From the NCBI GenBank assembly GCA_019752775.1, contig JAIELU010000034.1, forward strand, positions 1 to 5,174: DNA of 5,174 nt, read 5' to 3'. This DNA is from Campylobacterales bacterium (GTDB lineage: Bacteria; Campylobacterota; Campylobacteria; Campylobacterales; Arcobacteraceae). The notes beneath the pieces are model-generated. The model did not search any database. It saw only the letters and a program-made list of their open reading frames with translations, and was not told where the DNA came from. A program made the position numbers and the translations under genes. This document shows positions 1 through 4,954 of the stretch, piece by piece. Within the stretch, counting starts at the first letter, position 1; every line of letters starts with the position of its first letter.

Positions 1-130
1 GAAAAACTATGATGAACTTGTTCCTTTTGGAGCTAAATATTGTTCAATGGGAATGAGTGGTGATTTTGAACTTGCAATTGCAAGTGGTTCTAATATGATT
101 AGAGTTGGTTCAACTTTATTTAAAGATTAG
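1..130 (+). CDS. YggS/PLPBP-family pyridoxal phosphate-binding protein, C-terminal end (5' partial)
   Basis: This is the last 42 codons of an open frame entering from the left edge (first complete codon at base 2) and ending in TAG at 128-130. The visible protein has the signature C-terminus of the YggS/YlmE/PROSC family: a CSMGMSGDFELAIASGSNMIR block, then VGSTLF and KD at the end. Family knowledge: these single-domain, alanine-racemase-fold proteins bind PLP without a known catalytic role and help keep vitamin B6 and amino-acid pools balanced in the cytoplasm. The SMGMS-D-AI-G-RVG pattern belongs to the phosphate-binding end of the barrel; the PLP lysine lies upstream, outside the window. 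The gene converges on the tautomerase gene with only 21 bp between the stop codons. I am confident of the family, but the intactness of the rest cannot be judged. Confidence 0.9.
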   Translation, partial: KNYDELVPFGAKYCSMGMSGDFELAIASGSNMIRVGSTLFKD

Positions 131-140
131 TATTTAAAGA
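117..140. repeat. Direct repeat of TATTTAAAGA at the 3' end of the yggS-like gene
   Basis: TATTTAAAGA occurs at 117-126, inside the last codons of the YggS-family gene, and again at 131-140 as the left arm of the terminator. The right arm at 148-158 can pair with either copy, so the transcript has an alternative shorter stem. This may simply be a small local duplication in AT-rich sequence. Confidence 0.5.
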
Positions 141-158
141 CTTTTTTGTCTTTAAATA
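131..158. terminator. Bidirectional hairpin terminator between yggS-like gene and tautomerase gene
   Basis: Arms TATTTAAAGAC (131-141) and GTCTTTAAATA (148-158) form a perfect 11-bp inverted repeat around a six-T loop. The plus-strand side runs directly into a T-rich tract (about 160-171), as in a Rho-independent terminator. It starts right after the YggS-family stop codon, and its right arm contains the tautomerase stop codon (152-154), so the same hairpin can end transcription from both sides. The stem is AT-rich and therefore weak by GC standards, which is normal in this kind of genome. On the minus strand the following U tract is poor, so termination there is less certain. Confidence 0.7.
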
Positions 159-376
159 CTTGTTTGTTTTTTCTCTTCATTTCTTATTTGTCTAATACTT
201 TTTCCACCAATCGAATAATTATCAGTACTTACTTCTTCGATAATCACCACAGCACTAGAAGCACCTCTATTAAAGATTTGTGCAAAAAGTTCTGTGATAC
301 CTTTTGATAACTTTTCTTTTTGCTCTTTTGTAGCACCACCGTCTTCATGAGTCATTTTTACATTTATAACTGGCAT
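152..376 (-). CDS. 4-oxalocrotonate tautomerase family protein, DmpI type
   Basis: This 74-residue cytoplasmic protein starts MPVINVKM, so removal of Met exposes the N-terminal proline that is the catalytic base of the tautomerase superfamily. The beta-alpha-beta pattern is complete: strand (PVINVKM), helix (EQKEKLSKGITELFAQIF), second strand (SAVVIIEEV), then the NYSIGGKSI turn typical of the family. Known family members form hexamers and interconvert enol and keto forms of small acids. The protein resembles the Helicobacter DmpI group rather than Pseudomonas 4-OT: the positions of 4-OT Arg11 and Arg39 are not arginine here (Val at the latter), and Tyr54 stands where 4-OT has Phe50. It also has about 12 extra basic/polar residues at the C-terminus. 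The ATG (374-376) lies one base after the transporter stop, and its Shine-Dalgarno AAGGAG (383-388) is inside the last transporter codons, so the two are very likely co-translated. The natural substrate is unknown. Confidence 0.87.
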   Translation of the reverse strand: MPVINVKMTHEDGGATKEQKEKLSKGITELFAQIFNRGASSAVVIIEEVSTDNYSIGGKSIRQIRNEEKKQTSI

Positions 377-377
377 T

Positions 378-1562
378 TTATTCTCCTTTTAATTTAAATA
401 TTTTAGTCAAAATTAGCAACACTATTCCACCTGAAACAATAAATGCTGTAACATATAAAGTATAATCATAAGTTTTAAAATGTTCTATTAAAGCAACACT
501 ATAAAGTGGTGCAGCAACTTGCCCTATTCCATAAGCTGTGGTTAATGCTCCCATTAACATTACAGGATTATTGCCTGCTAATTTTCCACCTAAATTCATA
601 AATAATGCAACTAATCCTATAAAAGTACCACCATATAAAATTCCTGAAAGTAAATTTAAATATACATTATTTGTTAAAGCTGAAATCAAAATACCAATAA
701 CTTGTAAAAACATAGCCAAAATAATTATATTTACACTTCCATATTTATGAGCTAACATCATCCAAATAATACAAGATGGTATTCCAGCAACTCCAACTAA
801 AGTCCATGTAAAACTTCCAAATCCTTCTAAGCCTTTTAAAGAATTTATAATATCAGGTAAAAAAGTTCCTTGAACAACCATTCCAACACCCTCGCAAAAA
901 TATGCCATAATTAAAATTATTACAAAAGGCGAAAATAAAGATTTATCAATATGATGTTTTACGCTATTTTGTTTAACTTCTTTATCATAAGATAAAATAT
1001 ACATAGAATAAAAGGACATTACAAAAGCAAAAAATGCCAAAACTATCCAAGCAAATTGCCATGTTCCATTAAAATAAAATACAATTCTAACTATAAAATC
1101 ACTCACTAAAATAGAAAACCCTATTCCAGAAAAATGTATTCCCATAGCTTTTGTTTTATTTTGAATATTTAATTTATTCATAACAATGGCAGAGCCAACA
1201 ACCAAAGCCATAGCAGCACCAAATCCTGCTAGAACTCTTGATATTATCCAGATTGTCTCAGAAGTTGTAACGCCAAGGATAAGCGTTGTAATTACAGCTA
1301 AAAACATACCCAATCTAAAAAATTTTACTTTTGTATTTATATCTTTTATAAAAACTGAAAATATAGAACCAGCTAAATATCCAACATAATTAATAGAAGC
1401 TAAAACCCCTGCAAAACTAATAGTTAAATAATCTTCTAACATTGATGGTAATAACGATGTAAAAACAAATCTTGCAACTCCTACACCAATAATTAGTGCA
1501 ATAATTCCAGCAAGTAAAATAGCAATATTTGAATTTTTATCTAATAAATTTACACTTTTCAT
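378..1562 (-). CDS. YbfB/YjiJ-family MFS transporter
   Basis: This 394-residue, strongly hydrophobic inner-membrane protein has about 12 predicted membrane segments (roughly residues 13-38, 48-72, 84-103, 106-128, 140-162, 168-191, 211-233, 249-271, 276-297, 300-324, 332-356, 365-387), with a polar loop near residues 192-208 between the two halves. The first segment carries GVGVARFVFTSLLP (Arg31), then ASINYVGYLAGS. This G-R-F-T-LLP / NY-GY-G pattern is the mark of the YbfB/YjiJ (MFS_4) branch; the AYGIGQVAAPL stretch near residues 343-353 also fits. The classical motif A between segments 2 and 3 is weak. Substrates of this family are mostly unknown, and secondary export or uptake is inferred from the fold. 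Start ATG 1560-1562 has AAGGAG (1570-1575) seven bases upstream. The gene is divergent from a LysR gene and is followed by the tautomerase in the same operon, suggesting a regulated small-molecule transport/conversion unit. Confidence 0.9.
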   Translation of the reverse strand: MKSVNLLDKNSNIAILLAGIIALIIGVGVARFVFTSLLPSMLEDYLTISFAGVLASINYVGYLAGSIFSVFIKDINTKVKFFRLGMFLAVITTLILGVTTSETIWIISRVLAGFGAAMALVVGSAIVMNKLNIQNKTKAMGIHFSGIGFSILVSDFIVRIVFYFNGTWQFAWIVLAFFAFVMSFYSMYILSYDKEVKQNSVKHHIDKSLFSPFVIILIMAYFCEGVGMVVQGTFLPDIINSLKGLEGFGSFTWTLVGVAGIPSCIIWMMLAHKYGSVNIIILAMFLQVIGILISALTNNVYLNLLSGILYGGTFIGLVALFMNLGGKLAGNNPVMLMGALTTAYGIGQVAAPLYSVALIEHFKTYDYTLYVTAFIVSGGIVLLILTKIFKLKGE

Positions 1563-1585
1563 ACTCTCTCTCCTTAGTATTTCTG

Positions 1586-1591
1586 TATAAT
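1586..1591 (+). promoter_or_regulatory. Probable -10 element for the LysR-type regulator gene
   Basis: TATAAT, an exact consensus -10, lies on the plus strand facing the regulator. It overlaps the oppositely oriented -10 of the transporter promoter by five bases. No good -35 is visible 16-18 bp upstream, where the transporter ribosome site lies, so activity would depend on the -10 alone. Transcription would begin near 1598, giving a leader of about 56 bases before ATG 1654. Overlap with operator 1 suggests negative autoregulation, which is usual for this family. Confidence 0.45.
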
Positions 1592-1616
1592 ATCACTAAA
1601 AATGATATTAAGTCAA
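1587..1616 (-). promoter_or_regulatory. Sigma-70 promoter of the MFS-tautomerase operon
   Basis: Reading the minus strand, TTGACT (1611-1616) matches a -35 element. After an 18-bp spacer, TATTAT (1587-1592) matches a -10 and is preceded by TGA, giving an extended -10 of the kind favoured in Campylobacterota. The predicted start point is near 1580, leaving a leader of about 18 bases that holds the AAGGAG ribosome site (1570-1575). The spacer is occupied by a perfect 8-bp dyad (see operator 1), so binding there should interfere with or control polymerase. Confidence 0.65.
1588..1610. promoter_or_regulatory. Candidate LysR-type operator 1 (TAATATCA-N7-TGATATTA)
   Basis: Perfect 8-bp inverted repeat with arms at 1588-1595 and 1603-1610, centred on 1599. 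It contains ATC-N9-GAT (1592-1606) and therefore the T-N11-A core (T1593 to A1605) known for LysR-type regulators. It fills the spacer of the transporter promoter and overlaps both -10 elements. A role as the binding site of the adjacent regulator is inferred from form and position. Confidence 0.6.
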
Positions 1617-1623
1617 ATATCTA

Positions 1624-1638
1624 ATCATGATTTATGAT
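1624..1638. promoter_or_regulatory. Candidate LysR-type operator 2 (ATCAT-N5-ATGAT)
   Basis: A second ATC-N9-GAT dyad, with perfect 5-bp arms at 1624-1628 and 1634-1638, is centred on 1631. This is 32 bp from operator 1, about three helical turns, so both face the same side of the DNA. Relative to the predicted transporter start its centre is near -51, upstream of the -35. It would lie in the untranslated leader of the regulator if translation starts at 1654. A self-complementary 10-mer, AATCATGATT (1623-1632), overlaps it. Confidence 0.5.
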
Positions 1639-1640
1639 AT

Positions 1641-1656
1641 AAGGAAAAGAGATATG
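1641..1656 (+). promoter_or_regulatory. Ribosome binding site that sets the LysR start at 1654
   Basis: AAGGA (1641-1645) is eight bases before ATG 1654-1656. The in-frame ATG at 1627 has only AT-rich sequence without any Shine-Dalgarno match in front of it, so the downstream ATG is preferred. Confidence 0.7.
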
Positions 1657-2481
1657 GATTCAAGTTTATTAAAAGTTTTTGTTGAAGTAGCACGAGAAAA
1701 CAGTATTACAAAGGCTGCAAATAAATTAAATTTTGCCCAATCAAATGTAACTTCAAGAATAAAACAACTAGAAAAATCTTTAGGTTTTGCGCTTTTTCAT
1801 AGAGTTCCAAAAGGTGTAATATTAAGTAAAGAGGGAGAAAAACTCTATCCTTATGCACTTGAAATTGTAAAAAAAGTTGAACTGGCAACTTTTAGTATGA
1901 AAAATATCACAAATCAAGAACATCTAATTATTGGCTCAACGGAATCAAATGCAACCACAAGAATAATTCCTTTTTTAGTTCAACTTCATAATGATTTCCC
2001 AAATATGAGTTTAGAACTAATAACAAATACCACAAGAGAAATTACAAAAGAACTACTTGATTACAAAGTTGATATTGCATTTATTAGTGGAATTCCTAAA
2101 AATAGTGAGTTAATAGTTCTAAATAAAGTTGAAGAAAATATAGTAATTGTTGAACCAAAAATGGAAAATGCTCCAAATGTTTTTTTATCTTTTAAAAATG
2201 GTTGTGCATATAATGAATTTGGACAAAACTATCTAAAAAATAGTTCAGATGAAGATTTTAAAACTTTAGAGTTTGGAAACTATGAAATAATTTTAGGTTG
2301 TGTAAAAGCTGGAATGGGAAAAAGTTTATTACCTTTAAGTATTATAAAAAAACATCAATATGAAAATGATTTGAAAATTACAAGTTTACCAAAAGAGTTA
2401 GCAAATATGCCAACTTGTTTAGTTTGTAGAAAAGACAATATTCCTAAAATTGAAAAATATTTAAAAGAGTATCTCTTTTAA
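1654..2481 (+). CDS. LysR-type transcriptional regulator
   Basis: With the start at ATG 1654 the protein has 275 residues, slightly short for the family (about 290-310). The N-terminus MDSSLLKVFVEVARENSITK is a normal LysR beginning. The winged helix-turn-helix follows (about residues 3-62) with AANKLNFAQSNVTSRIKQLE as the DNA-recognition part, then LFHR and the wing GVILSKEGEKLYPYA. A linker helix leads to a periplasmic-binding-protein-like effector domain (about residue 89 to the end) with IIGSTES at its first strand and DIAFISG further on. An alternative ATG at 1627 would add nine residues (MIYDIRKRD) but lacks a ribosome site and overlaps operator 2. Divergent orientation to the transporter gene and two LysR-type dyads between them make the MFS-tautomerase operon its likely target. 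The effector is unknown. The last codons form the left side of a shared terminator. Confidence 0.92.
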   Translation: MDSSLLKVFVEVARENSITKAANKLNFAQSNVTSRIKQLEKSLGFALFHRVPKGVILSKEGEKLYPYALEIVKKVELATFSMKNITNQEHLIIGSTESNATTRIIPFLVQLHNDFPNMSLELITNTTREITKELLDYKVDIAFISGIPKNSELIVLNKVEENIVIVEPKMENAPNVFLSFKNGCAYNEFGQNYLKNSSDEDFKTLEFGNYEIILGCVKAGMGKSLLPLSIIKKHQYENDLKITSLPKELANMPTCLVCRKDNIPKIEKYLKEYLF

Positions 2482-2485
2482 ATAT
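2457..2485. terminator. Bidirectional hairpin terminator between the LysR gene and trpC
   Basis: Arms ATATTTAAAAGAG (2457-2469) and CTCTTTTAAATAT (2473-2485) form a perfect 13-bp stem with a three-base TAT loop. The plus-strand side is followed by AGTTTTTAATT and the minus-strand side by TTTTCAATTTT, so either direction resembles a Rho-independent terminator. The hairpin is built mostly from the last LysR codons (KEYLF and stop), and the trpC stop (2491-2493) lies six bases beyond it, so one element serves two convergent genes with only nine bases between their stop codons. Confidence 0.8.
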
Positions 2486-2490
2486 AGTTT

Positions 2491-3282
2491 TTAATTACAA
2501 GCATTTTTGAATTTTTTTAACTCATCTTCAATACTTGGAACTCTCATAAAATGCTCACCAATTAAAAAAGCATCAGCTCCAATAGAACTTAATCTTTTAA
2601 TTGTCTCAACATTTGAAACACCTGATTCTGCAACTATTATTTTTCCATTTGGAATTAAAGGAATTAATTTATCACAAAGTGTCATATCCATCTCAAAAGT
2701 ATCAAGATTTCTATGATTTATTCCAATAATTGTAGCTCCACTTTTTATGGCTTTTGTTAAATCTTCAAGGTCATGAATTTCAACTAAAACTTCAAGACCT
2801 AAATGAATTGCATATTCATAAAGTTCTTTTAACTCTTTTGTTCCCAAAGCTTTTGCAATAAGTAAAATAAAATCCGCTCCATAAACTAAAGCTTCAACAA
2901 TTTGATATTTATCAACAATAAAATCTTTTCTTAAAAGTGGTGTTGGAACATATCTTCTAATTGCAGTTAAATATTCCAAATTACCTTGAAAATAGTGAGG
3001 TTCAGTTAAAACAGAAATTGCATTTGCACCACTATTACTATAAGCTTGTGCTATTAAAATTGGGTCAAAATCCTCTTTTATGATTCCTTTACTAGGACTT
3101 GCTTTCTTAACCTCAGCAATAATCCGAATAGGTTCTTCTTTTGTAGAAATCAAATATGGTTTTACATCTCTTGGAGCATAAGGATTTGAAGATAAAGTTC
3201 TTCCTAATAAATCTAAACTTATCTCTTTTTTTCTCTTTTCTAAATCTTGTTTTGTTTTTTCGATTATTTCATCTAAAATCAT
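2491..3282 (-). CDS. trpC: Indole-3-glycerol phosphate synthase
   Basis: A 263-residue cytoplasmic TIM-barrel enzyme that closes CdRP (1-(2-carboxyphenylamino)-1-deoxyribulose 5-phosphate) to indole-3-glycerol phosphate, with loss of CO2 and water, in tryptophan synthesis. The hallmark segments are all present: IIAEVKKASPSKG (54-66, with Glu57 and Lys59), LLRKDF (116-121, catalytic Lys119), LEVLVEIH (163-170, Glu168), GINHRNLDTF (187-196, Asn189), AESGVSN (218-224, Glu219 and Ser220) and FLIGEHFM (239-246, phosphate binding). Length is that of a stand-alone enzyme, with no TrpF fusion. His190 follows Asn189, where many homologues have a second Asn. The ATG overlaps the stop of the TPR lipoprotein gene as ATGA, and AAGGAG (3291-3296) lies eight bases upstream inside that gene, so translation is coupled. 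No other trp gene and no Trp-rich leader peptide is visible nearby. Confidence 0.97.
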   Translation of the reverse strand: MILDEIIEKTKQDLEKRKKEISLDLLGRTLSSNPYAPRDVKPYLISTKEEPIRIIAEVKKASPSKGIIKEDFDPILIAQAYSNSGANAISVLTEPHYFQGNLEYLTAIRRYVPTPLLRKDFIVDKYQIVEALVYGADFILLIAKALGTKELKELYEYAIHLGLEVLVEIHDLEDLTKAIKSGATIIGINHRNLDTFEMDMTLCDKLIPLIPNGKIIVAESGVSNVETIKRLSSIGADAFLIGEHFMRVPSIEDELKKFKNACN

Positions 3283-4595
3283 TTTTTACACTCCTTAATT
3301 TTTTCCCAATGTAGTTTTATTTCATCATCATCTAAGCCGATTTCATCAACAACTTTTTTCATTTGTTTATAAGCTTCTTTACAATTTTTAAGTTTATATT
3401 CACCCCAAGCCAAAGTGTCAAGATAAGCTATATTAGTTGGTTCTTCTTGTAATGCTTTTTTTACTAAAATTACACCTTTTTGTAGATTTATATTAAAATC
3501 AATTAATATATATGCTAAATAATTTTCATAAATATGATTATCAATATTTTCTGTTACTTTTTCAAATTTAGCAATAACACCATTTAATACTTTTCTTTTA
3601 TCTTCAGCCATTTCAAACTCTATAATTGCTTGTTGTCCTAAATAATCAAAATTGTAACTACTTGCATATAATTTACCTAATAAATCATAAGCTTTTTGTG
3701 GTTGATTTGTAATTTTATATAAATTCAATAAAATTTCATCTTCATCTTGGTTTTGTTCTAAAAACTCTATTGCTTGTCCAACATTATCTTTTGCTATATA
3801 TTTTATTAACAAAAGTTTAGTTTTTCCAAACATTTCAACTTCTTCATTTTCTTTATATTCAAAATACATCTCTTTTAAAAAAGGAACGATTTTTTGAGTT
3901 TGCTGTTCTTTTTCATAAAAAGTTAAAAGTTGTATTGATAAATTAAAATCATGACCATTCTCTTTTATATATTGTTCTATTTTATTAATAGCTTCAGTTT
4001 TTTGTGACAAATTAAAATATTGAATATTTGTCAGATTAAAAAATGTATTTACAGATTTATTTAAAGCAAATGATTTCTCAAATAATTCATACGCTTTTAA
4101 ATAATCTTTTTGTTGTAAATAAATTGTTCCTAAAAGCTCATAATTTACATCATTTTTAAATAAATTAGCTAACTTCTGACCACTTATTAGAGCTTCTTTC
4201 TGATTTCCTAATTTAAATAATGCAAATGTATACAATCTTAAGATAATCTCTTCTTCTTTGATATTATCAATATAATATTTCAAAGCCTGATCTTTGACAA
4301 TTTTATAATCTTGTATATGTGTAGATATAGCTAGATATTTTATAAAATATTCATAATTATCTGTTTTTTCAAATAATTTAAAATACAAATTCCTTGCATC
4401 ATAATATAATTTTTGATTTTCTGATTCTAATGCTAAAACTATATATTGATTTTCTGATTCAAAACTTTTAGTTTTTAACTCAACAAATTTTGTTTTTATT
4501 GGTTCTTTATTTTCTACTTCCAAAGTTTTATTATTACATCCATAAAAAAAGAATAATAATAAACAAAGTACTAAAGACTTCGTATAGCTGGGCAC
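3279..4595 (-). CDS. TPR-repeat lipoprotein of unknown function
   Basis: A 438-residue protein with a lipoprotein signal: a short N-region with Lys6, hydrophobic core LVLCLLLFFF, and lipobox FYGC with the acylated Cys at 20 followed by Asn-Asn, suggesting envelope anchoring. The rest is helical and Lys/Glu-rich, with degenerate tetratricopeptide repeats. The clearest are around residues 117-145 (YTFALFKLGNQKEAL), 152-178 (YELLGTIYLQQKDYLKAYEL) and 389-415 (IAYLDTLAWGEYKLKNCKEA). The last resembles the C-terminal D-LAW-Y-L-EA repeat of many bacterial TPR scaffolds. Such repeats usually mediate protein contacts; no enzymatic motif is seen. The start is GTG (4593-4595), since an in-frame TAA lies two codons upstream and no other Met precedes the signal sequence; AGAGG (4606-4610) sits ten bases before it. 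The first 25 bp overlap the end of the upstream Cys-cluster gene, and the stop overlaps trpC. A link to tryptophan synthesis is only positional. Confidence 0.87.
   Translation of the reverse strand: MPSYTKSLVLCLLLFFFYGCNNKTLEVENKEPIKTKFVELKTKSFESENQYIVLALESENQKLYYDARNLYFKLFEKTDNYEYFIKYLAISTHIQDYKIVKDQALKYYIDNIKEEEIILRLYTFALFKLGNQKEALISGQKLANLFKNDVNYELLGTIYLQQKDYLKAYELFEKSFALNKSVNTFFNLTNIQYFNLSQKTEAINKIEQYIKENGHDFNLSIQLLTFYEKEQQTQKIVPFLKEMYFEYKENEEVEMFGKTKLLLIKYIAKDNVGQAIEFLEQNQDEDEILLNLYKITNQPQKAYDLLGKLYASSYNFDYLGQQAIIEFEMAEDKRKVLNGVIAKFEKVTENIDNHIYENYLAYILIDFNINLQKGVILVKKALQEEPTNIAYLDTLAWGEYKLKNCKEAYKQMKKVVDEIGLDDDEIKLHWEKIKECKK
4413..4460 (-). repeat. 15-bp direct repeat, 33-bp period, encoding ESENQ twice in the TPR lipoprotein
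   Basis: TTGATTTTCTGATTC (plus-strand reading) occurs at 4413-4427 and 4446-4460. The 33-bp offset keeps the frame, so the protein reads ESENQ at residues 46-50 and 57-61, eleven residues apart, in the linker just after the lipoprotein signal. It looks like an old in-frame duplication or a short heptad-like helix repeat. Confidence 0.6.
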
Positions 4596-4954
4596 TCTTT
4601 ATAAACCTCTTCTTCATTTTCTTTAAAATAATCCCAAAAGGGAAAAGTTCTGCATTGACTTGGTCTTACATTATAAATAGAACATTGTTTTTTGTCCAAA
4701 TCAAAGAAACAACACGCATAATTCTGGGAAGCTAATTGTATCTCTTTTATACTATATTTATAGGCGATTTTATTTAAATATCTTTTTTTCAAATCTTCAC
4801 TTGAAATTTTTTTATACAAAGCTAAGGCTTCAATTTCTTGTGAATTTATCCAAATATATCCACTTTCACCAATACAACAATTTCCTTTGCAACTATCACA
4901 ACCACTTGGCTCAAAGGCAAAATTAATTCCCTCTTTTTTAACTAAATTACTCAA
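4571..4954 (-). CDS. YkgJ-family cysteine cluster protein (UPF0153-like, CxxCxxxCC)
   Basis: A small cytoplasmic protein of 127 residues from TTG 4954, or 129 from TTG 4960. Counting from the longer form it has nine cysteines in three groups: CDSCKGNCC (21-29), ACC (82-84) with C93 and C103 in QCSIYNVRPSQCRTFPFWD, and ECPAI at the end (C123). The C-x2-C-x3-CC cluster, the C-x(5-9)-RP-x-QCR-x-FPFW block and the terminal CPAI are the pattern of the YkgJ/UPF0153 family, annotated as a putative zinc- or iron-chelating domain; its biochemical role is not established. There is no ATG: the frame is closed by TAA just upstream, leaving TTG 4960 or TTG 4954. The latter has AAAGG (4961-4965) six bases upstream, while the former abuts that site, so 4954 is preferred. 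It overlaps the upstream methyltransferase gene by 8 bp and the TPR gene by 25 bp. Confidence 0.87.
   Translation of the reverse strand: MSNLVKKEGINFAFEPSGCDSCKGNCCIGESGYIWINSQEIEALALYKKISSEDLKKRYLNKIAYKYSIKEIQLASQNYACCFFDLDKKQCSIYNVRPSQCRTFPFWDYFKENEEEVYKECPAIRSL
4593..4610 (-). promoter_or_regulatory. GTG start region of the TPR lipoprotein gene
   Basis: The only start codon compatible with the signal peptide is GTG at 4593-4595. AGAGG (4606-4610) is ten bases upstream, a somewhat long but usable spacing, and lies within the coding sequence of the Cys-cluster gene. Ribosomes ending at TAG 4571-4573 would be close enough to restart here. Confidence 0.55.

Noticed and set aside
538..750. Plus-strand open frame of 70 codons inside the transporter gene
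   Set aside because: It lies fully antisense to a clear membrane protein, shows no recognisable family and has no ribosome site; it is a shadow frame.
1186..1389. Plus-strand open frame of 67 codons inside the transporter gene
   Set aside because: Antisense to conserved transporter segments with no independent support.
1563..1653. Riboswitch or attenuator between the transporter and regulator genes
   Set aside because: The dyads fit DNA operators better: they overlap promoter elements, the transporter leader would be only about 18 bases, and no terminator-antiterminator pair is visible.
1706..1888. Minus-strand open frame of 60 codons inside the LysR gene
   Set aside because: Antisense to the helix-turn-helix coding region; its Leu-rich product is what reversed AT-rich coding DNA gives.
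2507..2716. Plus-strand open frame of 69 codons inside trpC
   Set aside because: Antisense to the conserved C-terminal half of TrpC, with no ribosome site or family resemblance.
3279..3300. Trp leader peptide or attenuator before trpC
   Set aside because: trpC starts inside the preceding gene with an ATGA overlap, and there is no run of Trp codons or terminator hairpin there.
4490..4735. Plus-strand 81-codon frame with a hydrophobic stretch, spanning the junction of TPR and Cys-cluster genes
   Set aside because: The hydrophobic run is the reverse reading of Lys/Asn-rich and signal-peptide codons; both genes on the other strand are well supported and no promoter or ribosome site precedes it.
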